Positions 1-7,730 of a DNA stretch of 64,000 nt are shown here, in pieces; positions within the stretch are counted from its first letter, which is position 1, and each line of letters opens with the position of its first letter. This DNA is from Eubacterium sp. AB3007 (GTDB taxonomy: Bacteria > Bacillota > Clostridia > Peptostreptococcales > Anaerovoracaceae): NCBI RefSeq assembly GCF_000688015.1, contig NZ_JIAD01000001.1, forward strand, positions 620,001 to 684,000, read 5' to 3'. Below the pieces are notes generated by a model. The model was not told the origin of the DNA. It saw only the letters and a list, made by a program, of their open reading frames with translations, and searched no databases. A program made the translations under genes and the position numbers.

Positions 1-1165
1 CTTTTACAAGTCTCTTGCTTGTTTCTACCATGAACATTCTATTTTTGAAACTGTCAAGACGGCGCCTTTTTACAATATCGGTTGCTGTGCTTGAAAGTAT
101 TCTTTCACGGACATAACGCAAGGAACCCGTCAAAAATCCACCGCTGCCCCCGGCGGGATCTAATATAATATCGTCCGGCGTGGGTGCAAGCATTTGAACC
201 ATGAAATTTATAACAAGCCTATTTGTGAAGAACTGTCCGGCTTGCCGTTTCAAATATGTTGCGGTGTATTCTTCATACGCTGCGCCCATTAAATCCCATT
301 CAACGCTATCGGTTGAATCTTGTAATAACTGAAAATCTTGAAGGACTGTTACAACGTCTTTTAAGGCGCGTTCGCCTATCATTATACGTTCTTCCGAAGT
401 GAATATTTCGTTATTGTCGATTTTAACCTCATCAAAAAGACTGTTGATTCTGTCTGTTATTGTTCTTCCTGTTTCGGAATTGTATTCTTCCGGTGTACAA
501 TAGAATTGCGGTGTTTCGCCTTCGCGTTCTTCATCACGGGCTTTTGCTAAAATGATTCTAACCATTTCCATAGTTAAATCATCTTCTTCAGACCCGCGCG
601 CATGTAATTTATTGTGGCATAAATGGAAAAGCGCTTTCACATCTTTAATAGGTTTTAATTCAGACTTTTTGCGGCGCCCGAAAATATCCCATTGTTCATT
701 TTTTCGCGGTAAGCCCGGCCATTCGATAAGTTTATTATCTGGTTCGTGCAACCGACGAAAATAAGCCACTTCAAACTCGCTGCCGTCACCATTATACCAA
801 ACGCCGCCTGACGCGCTTGTGTTATAAATATATGATACTAATTGCTTATAGCCTTCTGTGTGATTAGGCGCTTTGCATTCAACAATAAAAAGTATTTTCC
901 CCTGATCCCTACCACGACAAGCAATTGCATTTTCATATACGACAATATCAGCACGAACGGGGTTGCCGTCACTGTCTGACATTTCACTACAGCCGTAAAA
1001 TATCCCGACTTCCCGTGCCATTTGATTTTTATTGTAGCCGTATTCCTCCATTAAGATTTTTATAAATTTCTGACGTACTCTTTCTTCTGGGCGGTTTTCT
1101 AATGCAGTGCCCGTGATGAAATCAATAATTTTTCCGTCGTCGTCAATCCGTAAATAGCTATCCAT
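1..1165 (-). CDS. N-6 adenine DNA methylase with N-terminal HsdR_N-like nuclease domain (partial, runs off left edge)
   Basis: The frame is open for 388 codons from an ATG at 1165 to the window edge, so the C-terminus is missing. Residues about 1-110 resemble the type I restriction R-subunit N-terminal domain: an ADIVVYE stretch is followed by FIVECKAPN, the D...ExK pattern of PD-(D/E)xK nucleases. Residues about 270-360 look like the HsdM/N6_Mtase fold: YLKRQAGQFFT leads to the SAM-binding DPAGGSGGFL (positions about 130-160). Both activities on one chain suggest a type IIG-like or type I-derived enzyme. I choose the ATG at 1165 because AAAGGA lies 9 nt upstream; an in-frame ATG at 1195 has no ribosome binding site and sits almost on the predicted transcription start. 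The gene is AT-richer than the core genes further right, which suggests transfer. Specificity and the missing C-terminus cannot be judged here. Confidence 0.85.
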   Translation of the reverse strand, partial: MDSYLRIDDDGKIIDFITGTALENRPEERVRQKFIKILMEEYGYNKNQMAREVGIFYGCSEMSDSDGNPVRADIVVYENAIACRGRDQGKILFIVECKAPNHTEGYKQLVSYIYNTSASGGVWYNGDGSEFEVAYFRRLHEPDNKLIEWPGLPRKNEQWDIFGRRKKSELKPIKDVKALFHLCHNKLHARGSEEDDLTMEMVRIILAKARDEEREGETPQFYCTPEEYNSETGRTITDRINSLFDEVKIDNNEIFTSEERIMIGERALKDVVTVLQDFQLLQDSTDSVEWDLMGAAYEEYTATYLKRQAGQFFTNRLVINFMVQMLAPTPDDIILDPAGGSGGFLTGSLRYVRERILSSTATDIVKRRRLDSFKNRMFMVETSKRLVK

Positions 1166-1210
1166 TGTGGCGATTCCTTTCTTAATTTTTGGCATAAAAA
1201 GCCATATAAC

Positions 1211-1239
1211 ATTATATTCTAAAATGAGGCTTTAATCAA
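1211..1239 (-). promoter_or_regulatory. Predicted sigma-A promoter of the methylase gene
   Basis: On the minus strand, TTGATT (1234-1239) and TATAAT (1211-1216) are separated by 17 nt. The -35 box overlaps the TGA that ends the hsdR remnant. The spacer is one copy of a 16-bp repeat found again at 1660-1675. Confidence 0.6.
1217..1232. repeat. 16-bp repeat, copy 1
   Basis: TTCTAAAATGAGGCTT on the plus strand is repeated with 14 of 16 matches at 1660-1675. The two copies bracket the hsdR remnant and small ORF. This copy forms the spacer of the methylase promoter. Confidence 0.5.
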
Positions 1240-1352
1240 CGGATCTTCGTCTCCATCGTGATCTGATTTAACGGCCACTTGGCAGTAATGGCTGGAGTGA
1301 TATATCGAAGTTTGATGTCCTCTTCAGTCATTTGTTTCTTGGATAGTATCAT
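1236..1352 (-). pseudogene. hsdR N-terminal remnant
   Basis: This short frame contains MTEEDIKLRYITPAI followed by NQITMETKIR, which matches the extreme N-terminus of type I restriction HsdR subunits, where this helix precedes the nuclease domain. It ends at TGA (1236-1238) after about 38 codons instead of the roughly 700-1000 of a full HsdR. A purine-rich AGGAAAGAGG just upstream of the ATG pair at 1355/1352 looks like the original ribosome binding site. I read it as a decayed type I R gene. Family assignment rests on the conserved start motif only. Confidence 0.6.
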
Positions 1353-1437
1353 CATGATACCTCTTTCCTTAGGCCTTTGGATCAGTTCGATCCTTTCTCC
1401 CTGTTCATCATCTTCTTGCGGCCAGAATACATGTTCT

Positions 1438-1641
1438 TCAAAAAATCCCAATCAGCTGCTTCTCACCCTCTTTCTTCCAAGTACTCTTCTTTCTCAACAA
1501 TTCGAATTGTAGCTGATTCCATATCTTCTGCGGTTGAACAAAGTTTATAACCCCATTATATGCTTTTGCTGAAACACACGCAACAATAAACGATAAAGTG
1601 GCAAGCATAAAATAGACTCCGATCAGGTTCATAAAGTCCAA
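1438..1641 (-). CDS. Small membrane-anchored protein, probably frameshifted
   Basis: A 67-codon frame with one hydrophobic helix near its start (residues about 5-25), then a basic stretch. It has no family I recognise, and its TTG start lacks a clear ribosome binding site; an ATG three codons in is the alternative. The frame stops just after a run of six T in the coding strand. Removing one T would join it to the next frame (EEHVFWPQEDDEQ...), which runs into the hsdR remnant. So this is either a longer protein broken by a homopolymer frameshift, or an assembly error. Confidence 0.35.
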   Translation of the reverse strand: MDFMNLIGVYFMLATLSFIVACVSAKAYNGVINFVQPQKIWNQLQFELLRKKSTWKKEGEKQLIGIF

Positions 1642-1659
1642 AGAATCGATAATTTTGCT

Positions 1660-1675
1660 TTCTAAAATAAGACTT
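1660..1675. repeat. 16-bp repeat, copy 2
   Basis: TTCTAAAATAAGACTT, partner of 1217-1232. It lies just upstream of the small frameshifted ORF but has no good -10 box beside it. It could be a duplicated regulator site or a recombination scar. Confidence 0.45.
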
Positions 1676-1724
1676 GTTTAAAGCTCTTCAAGAGCACAAA
1701 CGAGGCAAACATCAATAACGTACT

Positions 1725-1769
1725 TAAAACCCTCTGAGAATGGCAATAGGGTCCTCTCAGAGGGTTTTC
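1725..1769. terminator. Strong bidirectional intrinsic terminator
   Basis: A perfect 14-bp inverted repeat, AAAACCCTCTGAGA and its complement, encloses a 15-nt loop, with T-rich arms on both sides. It lies 17 bp past the stop (1786) of a 25-codon frame that continues in phase after the ComEC stop. That fits the 3' end of a gene whose upstream part is lost. The rest of 1642-1863 contains nothing else I can name. Confidence 0.8.
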
Positions 1770-1863
1770 TATCAGTAGATTAACCTTACAGCGTACTGAG
1801 CACTTCATTTACTTTGACATAGATAGTTTCACTACGACCACGATACGTTCTCGATATTTCGTA

Positions 1864-3900
1864 TCATAACTCGAAAAAAGGGTTCAGAATGTCGCAGTCC
1901 AACTTGTCCGTGCCCCGATATCGATCCAGCATGGCCTGCTCTCCCTCCTCTGTCAGATCCCCAGTGACCAACACGGAGACCCCGTCGATCTCCACCCGAA
2001 AGATAAGGCTGTTCACATTCTCATCCTCCGTGTCTGAATTCCGCTCCTCAGGCCAGAGCAACTCGATGCGGCACCTTTCCGACACCCGGATCACATCGCC
2101 TGCCTCTCCGGAGATCAGCAGGCGCTTCACCCTGAAGCAGGCACAAAGCTCCTGTAACCCCTTGTAATGATCCGTATGTAGATGGGTCGCCATGGCCAGA
2201 TCCACATCCCCTGCCCCGTTTTTCAGAAGATACGGTTTCAGAATCTTCTTTCCCACATTATAATCTTCCTTTCCGCCGCCGTCGATGAGAAGATCCACCG
2301 AGTGCCCGGCACGGATGTGCAGACAGTCTCCCTGCCCTACGTCCACAAAGATCAGGGAAGCCTTGTCCATGGGGGTTCCCCCACAGGCAAAAAACAGTGC
2401 ACACCCTGCCAGAAGAAGGCTCCCCCATCTCCGCAGCGCCTCCTTCTGCCCTCTTCCCTTCAGGATCACGAACTCTTCAGAGGTGACAAAAAACATGATA
2501 CAGTAAATCCCCAATAGAAACCAGAACGGTGGACTTTGTACATCCGCAGCAAAGCGTCCCAACATAGAAAACCACCCGTTCACATCCCGCAGCATCGTCG
2601 CAAGTGATACCAGAACCATTCCCAGCACACCTGAAGTTCCCGTGATGAGGCACAAGACCATGGCAGCAAGTCCCATCGGCACGATAAGAGATAACAGGTA
2701 CACCACTGGCAGATTGCACAGGATCGCGAGCAGGGGTACATAATTGAACACATAGGCTGTATAAGGGATCATCCCCATCTGAATCGCAAGGATCCCAGCA
2801 ACCGAATCCGGGACCCACAGGGGCATCTTACGCAGAAGAAACGGGCCGAAAAAGGCCATGGCACACACCGCCAGGAAGGACATCTGGAACGAGGATCCAA
2901 ACACCGCAAAGGGATTCCGCAGAACCACCAGAAGTGCCACTGCAGACAGCGATGTGAGAAGATCGTAGCGCCGGTCTGTCCTCTCCGCGTACACAATCAA
3001 CAGGATCAACAATATGGCCCTTGTGACGGAGACCGACCACAGCGTAATAGTGCCATAAAAGCACAGAAAAGCCAGAAGAAGAAACAGGGCCCCCTTGCTC
3101 TGTTTCTTCCCGAACAGACGTCTCCAGGCTGCGTACAGGATACCGATGTGCAGCCCGCTGACAGCCAGGACGTGAGCAGTGCCATTGCTTCGAAACTGTT
3201 CATAGGTCTCTTCCTCCAGAGACTGCGTATCTCCAAACAGTATTCCAGACAAAAGAGCCCGCTCCGTTTCCTTGCAGGGAAGCGATAGAAGAAACCTGTC
3301 TCTTCCCCGAAGTATATTCGTCTTCAGAAGTGCCAAAGGATTCTGAGCGCCATCGCAGAGGGTGTACTCCTGCATGGTGGTCACGTGGCTGATCCCCTTG
3401 CTCTTCAGGTAAAGACTATAGTCAAAGGTGCGTGGATTGCCTGAGCTTTCCGGCGGAGCCAGCGCGCCACTGGTCAGGATCCTCCGTCCACAAAGTCCCC
3501 ATGGGTCCTGTATATAGCGAAAGCAGGAGACCAGGACACGCTGAGGCAAAAGGCGTGCCAGTTGTCTGCCATCGATGGATTCGATGCGGCAGGTCAGTCT
3601 GTATTGTTCCTTCTCCACTCTTTCCACCTGCTCGATCTTTAGTTGTAGGGTATGGGAACGCTGGCTGTCGATTCGCTCTCCTATGGAAAAATACAGACTT
3701 TCCCCATAAAATAAAAACGTGCCGCATAGAAACGACACGACGATCAACATAGCCAGCTTACGATGCGGCTGCACCTTCCACCCGAGACGCAGGCCGAGCA
3801 AGGCTGTAAGGCCTACTGCCGGAGCCAGAAGCCGTACCACATGGCTCAAAATGACCCCGCTGAGCATACTGATAACGCAGGCAAACAATTCTCTTCTCAT
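1864..3900 (-). CDS. comEC: ComEC/Rec2 DNA-uptake channel, 3'-truncated
   Basis: ComEC forms the inner-membrane channel for transforming DNA and carries a C-terminal metallo-beta-lactamase nuclease domain. Seen here: N-terminal membrane helices, an OB-like region, the competence domain with SGILFGDT and LAVSGLHIGIL (about residues 225-260), many further helices, then the MBL domain from about 514 with HLHTDH (573-578) and VTGDL (647). Family members continue after CDIL with a KxxHHGS motif and 60-150 more residues. Here CDIL is followed by six unrelated residues and a stop. Homology therefore ends at about 1884, where AT-rich island DNA begins, so the last metal-binding histidine is lost. ATG at 3900 has AAGGG 9 nt upstream. 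Confidence 0.88.
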   Translation of the reverse strand: MRRELFACVISMLSGVILSHVVRLLAPAVGLTALLGLRLGWKVQPHRKLAMLIVVSFLCGTFLFYGESLYFSIGERIDSQRSHTLQLKIEQVERVEKEQYRLTCRIESIDGRQLARLLPQRVLVSCFRYIQDPWGLCGRRILTSGALAPPESSGNPRTFDYSLYLKSKGISHVTTMQEYTLCDGAQNPLALLKTNILRGRDRFLLSLPCKETERALLSGILFGDTQSLEEETYEQFRSNGTAHVLAVSGLHIGILYAAWRRLFGKKQSKGALFLLLAFLCFYGTITLWSVSVTRAILLILLIVYAERTDRRYDLLTSLSAVALLVVLRNPFAVFGSSFQMSFLAVCAMAFFGPFLLRKMPLWVPDSVAGILAIQMGMIPYTAYVFNYVPLLAILCNLPVVYLLSLIVPMGLAAMVLCLITGTSGVLGMVLVSLATMLRDVNGWFSMLGRFAADVQSPPFWFLLGIYCIMFFVTSEEFVILKGRGQKEALRRWGSLLLAGCALFFACGGTPMDKASLIFVDVGQGDCLHIRAGHSVDLLIDGGGKEDYNVGKKILKPYLLKNGAGDVDLAMATHLHTDHYKGLQELCACFRVKRLLISGEAGDVIRVSERCRIELLWPEERNSDTEDENVNSLIFRVEIDGVSVLVTGDLTEEGEQAMLDRYRGTDKLDCDILNPFFEL

Positions 3901-3938
3901 GACCGAATCCCTTCTTCGGCCCCCTATTAAGTACGTTT

Positions 3939-3967
3939 ATTATACAGATTTTACTTAACTTTGTCCA
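3939..3967 (-). promoter_or_regulatory. comEC promoter
   Basis: TGGACA (3962-3967) and TATAAT (3939-3944) on the minus strand with a 17-nt spacer. It is back-to-back with the pbp1A promoter. Confidence 0.65.
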
Positions 3968-3983
3968 TCGATTGTGGTATAAT
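3955..3983 (+). promoter_or_regulatory. pbp1A promoter (extended -10)
   Basis: TATAAT at 3978-3983 is preceded by TGG, an extended -10 element. A weak -35 TTAACT (3955-3960) lies 17 nt upstream. The two divergent -35 boxes here are one base apart. Confidence 0.6.
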
Positions 3984-4036
3984 AGTATGAATTATTTTAT
4001 GTAGGTTTATGAATTGACTTTTGAAAAGGATATCAT

Positions 4037-7012
4037 ATGAGCAACGAGAATAATAACAAACCTGTTTCCAAGCAGACTACCGCTTCTACCAATAACGCTG
4101 CCAAACCGGCAGCTAAACCGGCTCAGCAGAAAACGGCTGCCAAACCAGCTCAGCCAAAAGCGGCTACCAAACCAGCGGCTAAACCGGCCCAGCAGAAAGC
4201 GGCAGCCAAACCGGCAGCTAAACCGGCTCAGCAGAAAGCGGCTGCCAAACCAGCGGCTAAACCGGCCCAGCAGAAAGCGGCAGCCAAACCGGCAGCTAAA
4301 CCGGCTCAGCCAAAAGCGGCAGCCAAACCGGCCCAGCAGAAAGCGGCTGCCAAACCAGCGGCGGCCAAGGCGGCCTCAACCAAGAAGAAAAAAACCAAGA
4401 AACCCAAGAAGAAACGCCGCATCTGGTTGCGGATCCTGCTTGCATTCATCATCGCAGGAGTCCTGGCTGTGTTGGCCGCTGGCACATACGCTGCCTGGTG
4501 CATCAGCACTGCCCCCAAGATCGATACCAGCGAACTCTACAACAAGCTGACAGAGAGTACCGTGATCTACTCCGATAAGGGCAAGAAGGTCGACACCATC
4601 TACTCTGAGGAGAACCGTACCAACATCAGTTATGACCAGCTTCCACAGAACCTGATCGACGCCTTTGTAGCCCTGGAAGACAAGACCTTCTGGGATCATC
4701 ACGGATTCAACTTTATCCGTATCATGGGCGCCATCAAGAACAAGCTGACATCCGGAGGTCAGGTAAGTGGTACCAGTACCATTACGCAGCAGTTAGCGAG
4801 GAACGTATATCTGAAGGATCAGATGGAAGAGCACTCCATGAGGCGTAAGATCGTTGAGGCCTGGTATACCGTCAAGCTGGAGCGCAACCTGAGCAAGAAG
4901 AAAATCCTGGAGGCATACCTGAACACTATCAACCTGGGATTCGGCAGCTGGGGTGTCGAGTCAGCTTCTCAGGCATACTTCAATAAGCATGCAAAAGATC
5001 TTACCCTTCCCCAGTGTGCTGCACTGGCATCCATGCCGCAGGCTCCCACAGATTACGCACTGGTCGTACTTATGGACAAAGATGCCAGGCCGGACCCGAA
5101 TACTATCCTGCACAAGGATAATACCGGAGTGTACGTTATGAACGATGCCGGAAAGAATCGACGCGATACGTGTCTGGCACTGATGAAGGAACAGGGATAT
5201 ATCACACAGGAAGAGTATGACAGCGCTATGAACACGCCGTTGAAGAAGATGCTGGATCCGAACTATCATATGAACGACTCCAACATCGCCTACTTCACCG
5301 ACTACGTCATCGCTGAGGTCATCAAGGACTTGCAGGAGGAGAAGGAAATCTCCTACGATGAGGCCTGGGACATGGTCTACAAGGGCGGTCTCAGGATCCA
5401 CACCACCATGGACAAGAAAGCCCAGAAGATCATCCAGAAGGAGTTCAAGAAGAACTATCACTTCCCCTCTCAGACGAACATCAACTATGATTCCAAGGGG
5501 AACATCCTGAACAAGTATGGGGCTGTCATGCTCTACAAGTACAGCAACTACATCAAGAAAAAGAAATTCACCTTCAAACGCAAGGAGATCAAGGCTACCG
5601 ATGATGGCGGACTGATCATCAAGCATGGGAAGCGTTTGAACATCTTCGAGACCACTGTAAACGGGGAAACCGACTACAGTATTGAATTCCCGAGTCTGTA
5701 CAAGTTCATTGACGGCAAGCTCTACTCCTATTCCGGCGGATACATCAACATTCCACAGAATGCGAAGAGCAAGAACGACAAGGGAGATATCGTCATCAGC
5801 AAGGAATACGTGCAGAGTCCGGAAGGAAAGGCCATGTTCCGCCAGAAGAAGAACGGCAAGTACTTCATCGACAACAAGCACTTCACTGTCAACCAGAGAG
5901 TTCTGCAGCCACAGGCAGCCATGACGATCATCGAAAACAAGACCGGCCACATCAAAGCAATGGTCGGCGGCCGTAAGACCAAGGGCAAGATGCTCTATAA
6001 CAGAGCCATCGAGCCGCGGCAGCCTGGATCCTCCATCAAGCCACTGGCTATATACTCCGCTGCTCTTCAGCAGAGCGCAGAGGAGGCAGCTGCCGGAAAG
6101 CAGCACACCTTTGTGGATTATCATATCGACAAGCAGGGAACCAAGGGATGGGGAGACTGGATCACCGCCGGCTCCATCTGTATCGATGAGGCGACGACCA
6201 ACGGCAGCAAACAGTGGCCGAGCAACTCTGGAGGCGGATTCAGCGGATACAACACACTGCGTTCCGCAATCCGAAACTCCATCAACACTTGCGCCTACAA
6301 AATCTACATGCAGGTGGGCACCGATTACTCCGCCAATATGGTGAAGAAATACGGGATCAGCACACTGGTCACCGACACCTCCAAGGCCAACGATATGAAC
6401 GCTGCAGCCCTGGCACTGGGTGGAATGACCAAGGGTGTCACCACCTTGGAGATGGCAAACGCATACACCACCTTCCCCAACAATGGAGAACGTGCGGAAG
6501 AACCGATCTGCTACACCAAGGTTACTAACAGCAAGGGAAAGACCATCCTGACCAAGGAGACCAAGAAGGTCCGCGTCCTGGATCAGGGCGTTGCCTGGAT
6601 CATGGCAGATATGATGAAGGGCGTTGTCTCTGGCGGTACCGGTACAGCAGCAGCACTGAGCAACGTGGCTGCCGGTGGTAAGACAGGTACCACAAGTGAC
6701 CAGTATGACATCTGGTTCGACGGATTCACGCCGAAATACTCCGCTTCTCTTTGGATCGGAAACGATGTGAACATCTCCCTGACCAGCATGTCCGGTTATG
6801 CAGCTGCCCTCTGGGGGAATATCATGAATCAGATCCCAAAGGCCAACAAGGGAAAATATAAGAAAATGCCGGATAACGTCAGTTACAACTACGGCGAATA
6901 TTACGTAGACGGAACATATAGTTCGACCGGCGGATATTACTGGGGTCCCAAGGCCAAATCCAAATCCAAGAAAGGCTCCGGAAGTTCCCACAAGAAATCA
7001 AAGGGCGACTGA
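4037..7012 (+). CDS. pbpA: Class A penicillin-binding protein 1A (transglycosylase/transpeptidase)
   Basis: This bifunctional enzyme polymerises lipid II and cross-links peptidoglycan outside the membrane. Residues 20-115 are a cytoplasmic low-complexity region of Ala/Lys/Pro/Gln repeats, followed by a Lys-rich patch and one membrane helix (about 129-152). The GT51 domain has ALEDKTF with catalytic Glu214 and STITQQLARN. The transpeptidase domain has SSIK (Ser665), SIN (748-750) and KTG (882-884). The C-terminus is Gly/Ser/Lys-rich. At 991 residues it is longer than most family members because of both tails. The start has AAAAGGA 6 nt upstream. It is monocistronic: its own promoter and a terminator bracket it. 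The symbol is a family-level guess. Confidence 0.93.
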   Translation: MSNENNNKPVSKQTTASTNNAAKPAAKPAQQKTAAKPAQPKAATKPAAKPAQQKAAAKPAAKPAQQKAAAKPAAKPAQQKAAAKPAAKPAQPKAAAKPAQQKAAAKPAAAKAASTKKKKTKKPKKKRRIWLRILLAFIIAGVLAVLAAGTYAAWCISTAPKIDTSELYNKLTESTVIYSDKGKKVDTIYSEENRTNISYDQLPQNLIDAFVALEDKTFWDHHGFNFIRIMGAIKNKLTSGGQVSGTSTITQQLARNVYLKDQMEEHSMRRKIVEAWYTVKLERNLSKKKILEAYLNTINLGFGSWGVESASQAYFNKHAKDLTLPQCAALASMPQAPTDYALVVLMDKDARPDPNTILHKDNTGVYVMNDAGKNRRDTCLALMKEQGYITQEEYDSAMNTPLKKMLDPNYHMNDSNIAYFTDYVIAEVIKDLQEEKEISYDEAWDMVYKGGLRIHTTMDKKAQKIIQKEFKKNYHFPSQTNINYDSKGNILNKYGAVMLYKYSNYIKKKKFTFKRKEIKATDDGGLIIKHGKRLNIFETTVNGETDYSIEFPSLYKFIDGKLYSYSGGYINIPQNAKSKNDKGDIVISKEYVQSPEGKAMFRQKKNGKYFIDNKHFTVNQRVLQPQAAMTIIENKTGHIKAMVGGRKTKGKMLYNRAIEPRQPGSSIKPLAIYSAALQQSAEEAAAGKQHTFVDYHIDKQGTKGWGDWITAGSICIDEATTNGSKQWPSNSGGGFSGYNTLRSAIRNSINTCAYKIYMQVGTDYSANMVKKYGISTLVTDTSKANDMNAAALALGGMTKGVTTLEMANAYTTFPNNGERAEEPICYTKVTNSKGKTILTKETKKVRVLDQGVAWIMADMMKGVVSGGTGTAAALSNVAAGGKTGTTSDQYDIWFDGFTPKYSASLWIGNDVNISLTSMSGYAAALWGNIMNQIPKANKGKYKKMPDNVSYNYGEYYVDGTYSSTGGYYWGPKAKSKSKKGSGSSHKKSKGD
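4099..4375 (+). repeat. In-frame tandem repeats in pbp1A 5' region
   Basis: Near-identical 39-bp units encode AAAKPAAKPAQQK, mixed with shorter 27-bp units (AAAKPAQQK). There are about six to seven units. DNA similarity between units is high, so copy number may vary between strains. All units keep the reading frame. Confidence 0.85.
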
Positions 7013-7030
7013 TAAACGCCGCCAAAAGAA

Positions 7031-7063
7031 AGAGGCTGTTGCAAACGCAACAGCCTCTATTTT
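7031..7063. terminator. Bidirectional terminator between pbp1A and rpe
   Basis: AGAGGCTGTTGC (7031-7042) pairs perfectly with 7047-7058. ATTTTG follows on the plus strand and a TTTCTTTT tract follows on the minus strand, so it can end both convergent units. Confidence 0.85.
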
Positions 7064-7076
7064 GAATGTAAAAGAC

Positions 7077-7730
7077 TCAGCCGATCATCCCTTTCATCTC
7101 TCGTGTACGTTCCGCAATGTCCGGTGCACCGAATACGCCCGACCCGGCTACGACGATATCAACGCCACTCTCAACGACGGACTGGACATTGTCCGGCTTG
7201 ACCCCGCCATCGATCTCGATCTGAAACTCATACCCCTTGGCGTCTCTGATCTCCTTAAGTTTACGGACTTTGTCCAGTGTGTATGGGATAAGGGACTGTC
7301 CTCCAAACCCAGGATTTACAGACATGATCAGCACCAGATCCACCTGGTTGAGCACGTGCTCCAGCGTCACAAGCGGAGTTGCCGGGTTCAGGGACACGCC
7401 TGCCCCCACTCCATAAGAATGAATGTGATCGATGGTCCTGTCCAGATGCGTACAAGCCTCCTGATGAACCGTGATGAACTCCGTTCTCTCGGTCACAAAG
7501 TCTCCCAGGTAATCATCCGGATTCTCGATCATCAGGTGCACATCATAAGGGGCCACGTCCAACTTGTCCAGGCTCTTCATGACCACTGCACCATAGGAAA
7601 TGTTCGGAACGAAATGTCCATCCATCACATCTACATGAAGGTAATCCGCTCCGGCTTCGCTTACAAGCAGTGACTGCTCTCCCAGTCTCGAGAAATCCGC
7701 TGACAAAATCGATGGTGAAAGCTTACCCAT
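7077..7730 (-). CDS. rpe: Ribulose-phosphate 3-epimerase
   Basis: Interconverts ribulose 5-phosphate and xylulose 5-phosphate in the cytoplasmic pentose phosphate pathway. The 217-residue TIM barrel starts with LSPSILSADFSRLG and contains HVDVMDGHFVPN, DVHLMI, SVNPGFGGQ and the phosphate loop VAGSGVFG. The length is normal. The start overlaps the rsgA stop, with AGGAGG placed inside the end of rsgA, so the two are translationally coupled. It is the last gene of the priA-to-rpe operon, as in many Bacillota. Confidence 0.97.
   Translation of the reverse strand: MGKLSPSILSADFSRLGEQSLLVSEAGADYLHVDVMDGHFVPNISYGAVVMKSLDKLDVAPYDVHLMIENPDDYLGDFVTERTEFITVHQEACTHLDRTIDHIHSYGVGAGVSLNPATPLVTLEHVLNQVDLVLIMSVNPGFGGQSLIPYTLDKVRKLKEIRDAKGYEFQIEIDGGVKPDNVQSVVESGVDIVVAGSGVFGAPDIAERTREMKGMIG

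Noticed and set aside
4099..4375. Regular repeats as a possible CRISPR array
   Set aside because: Units are contiguous and coding, with no unique spacers and no cas genes.
4961..6991. 676-codon open frame antisense to pbp1A
   Set aside because: It mirrors codon bias of the real gene, has low-complexity Val/Gly/Leu content, no ribosome binding site and no family. Strong PBP motifs lie on the plus strand.
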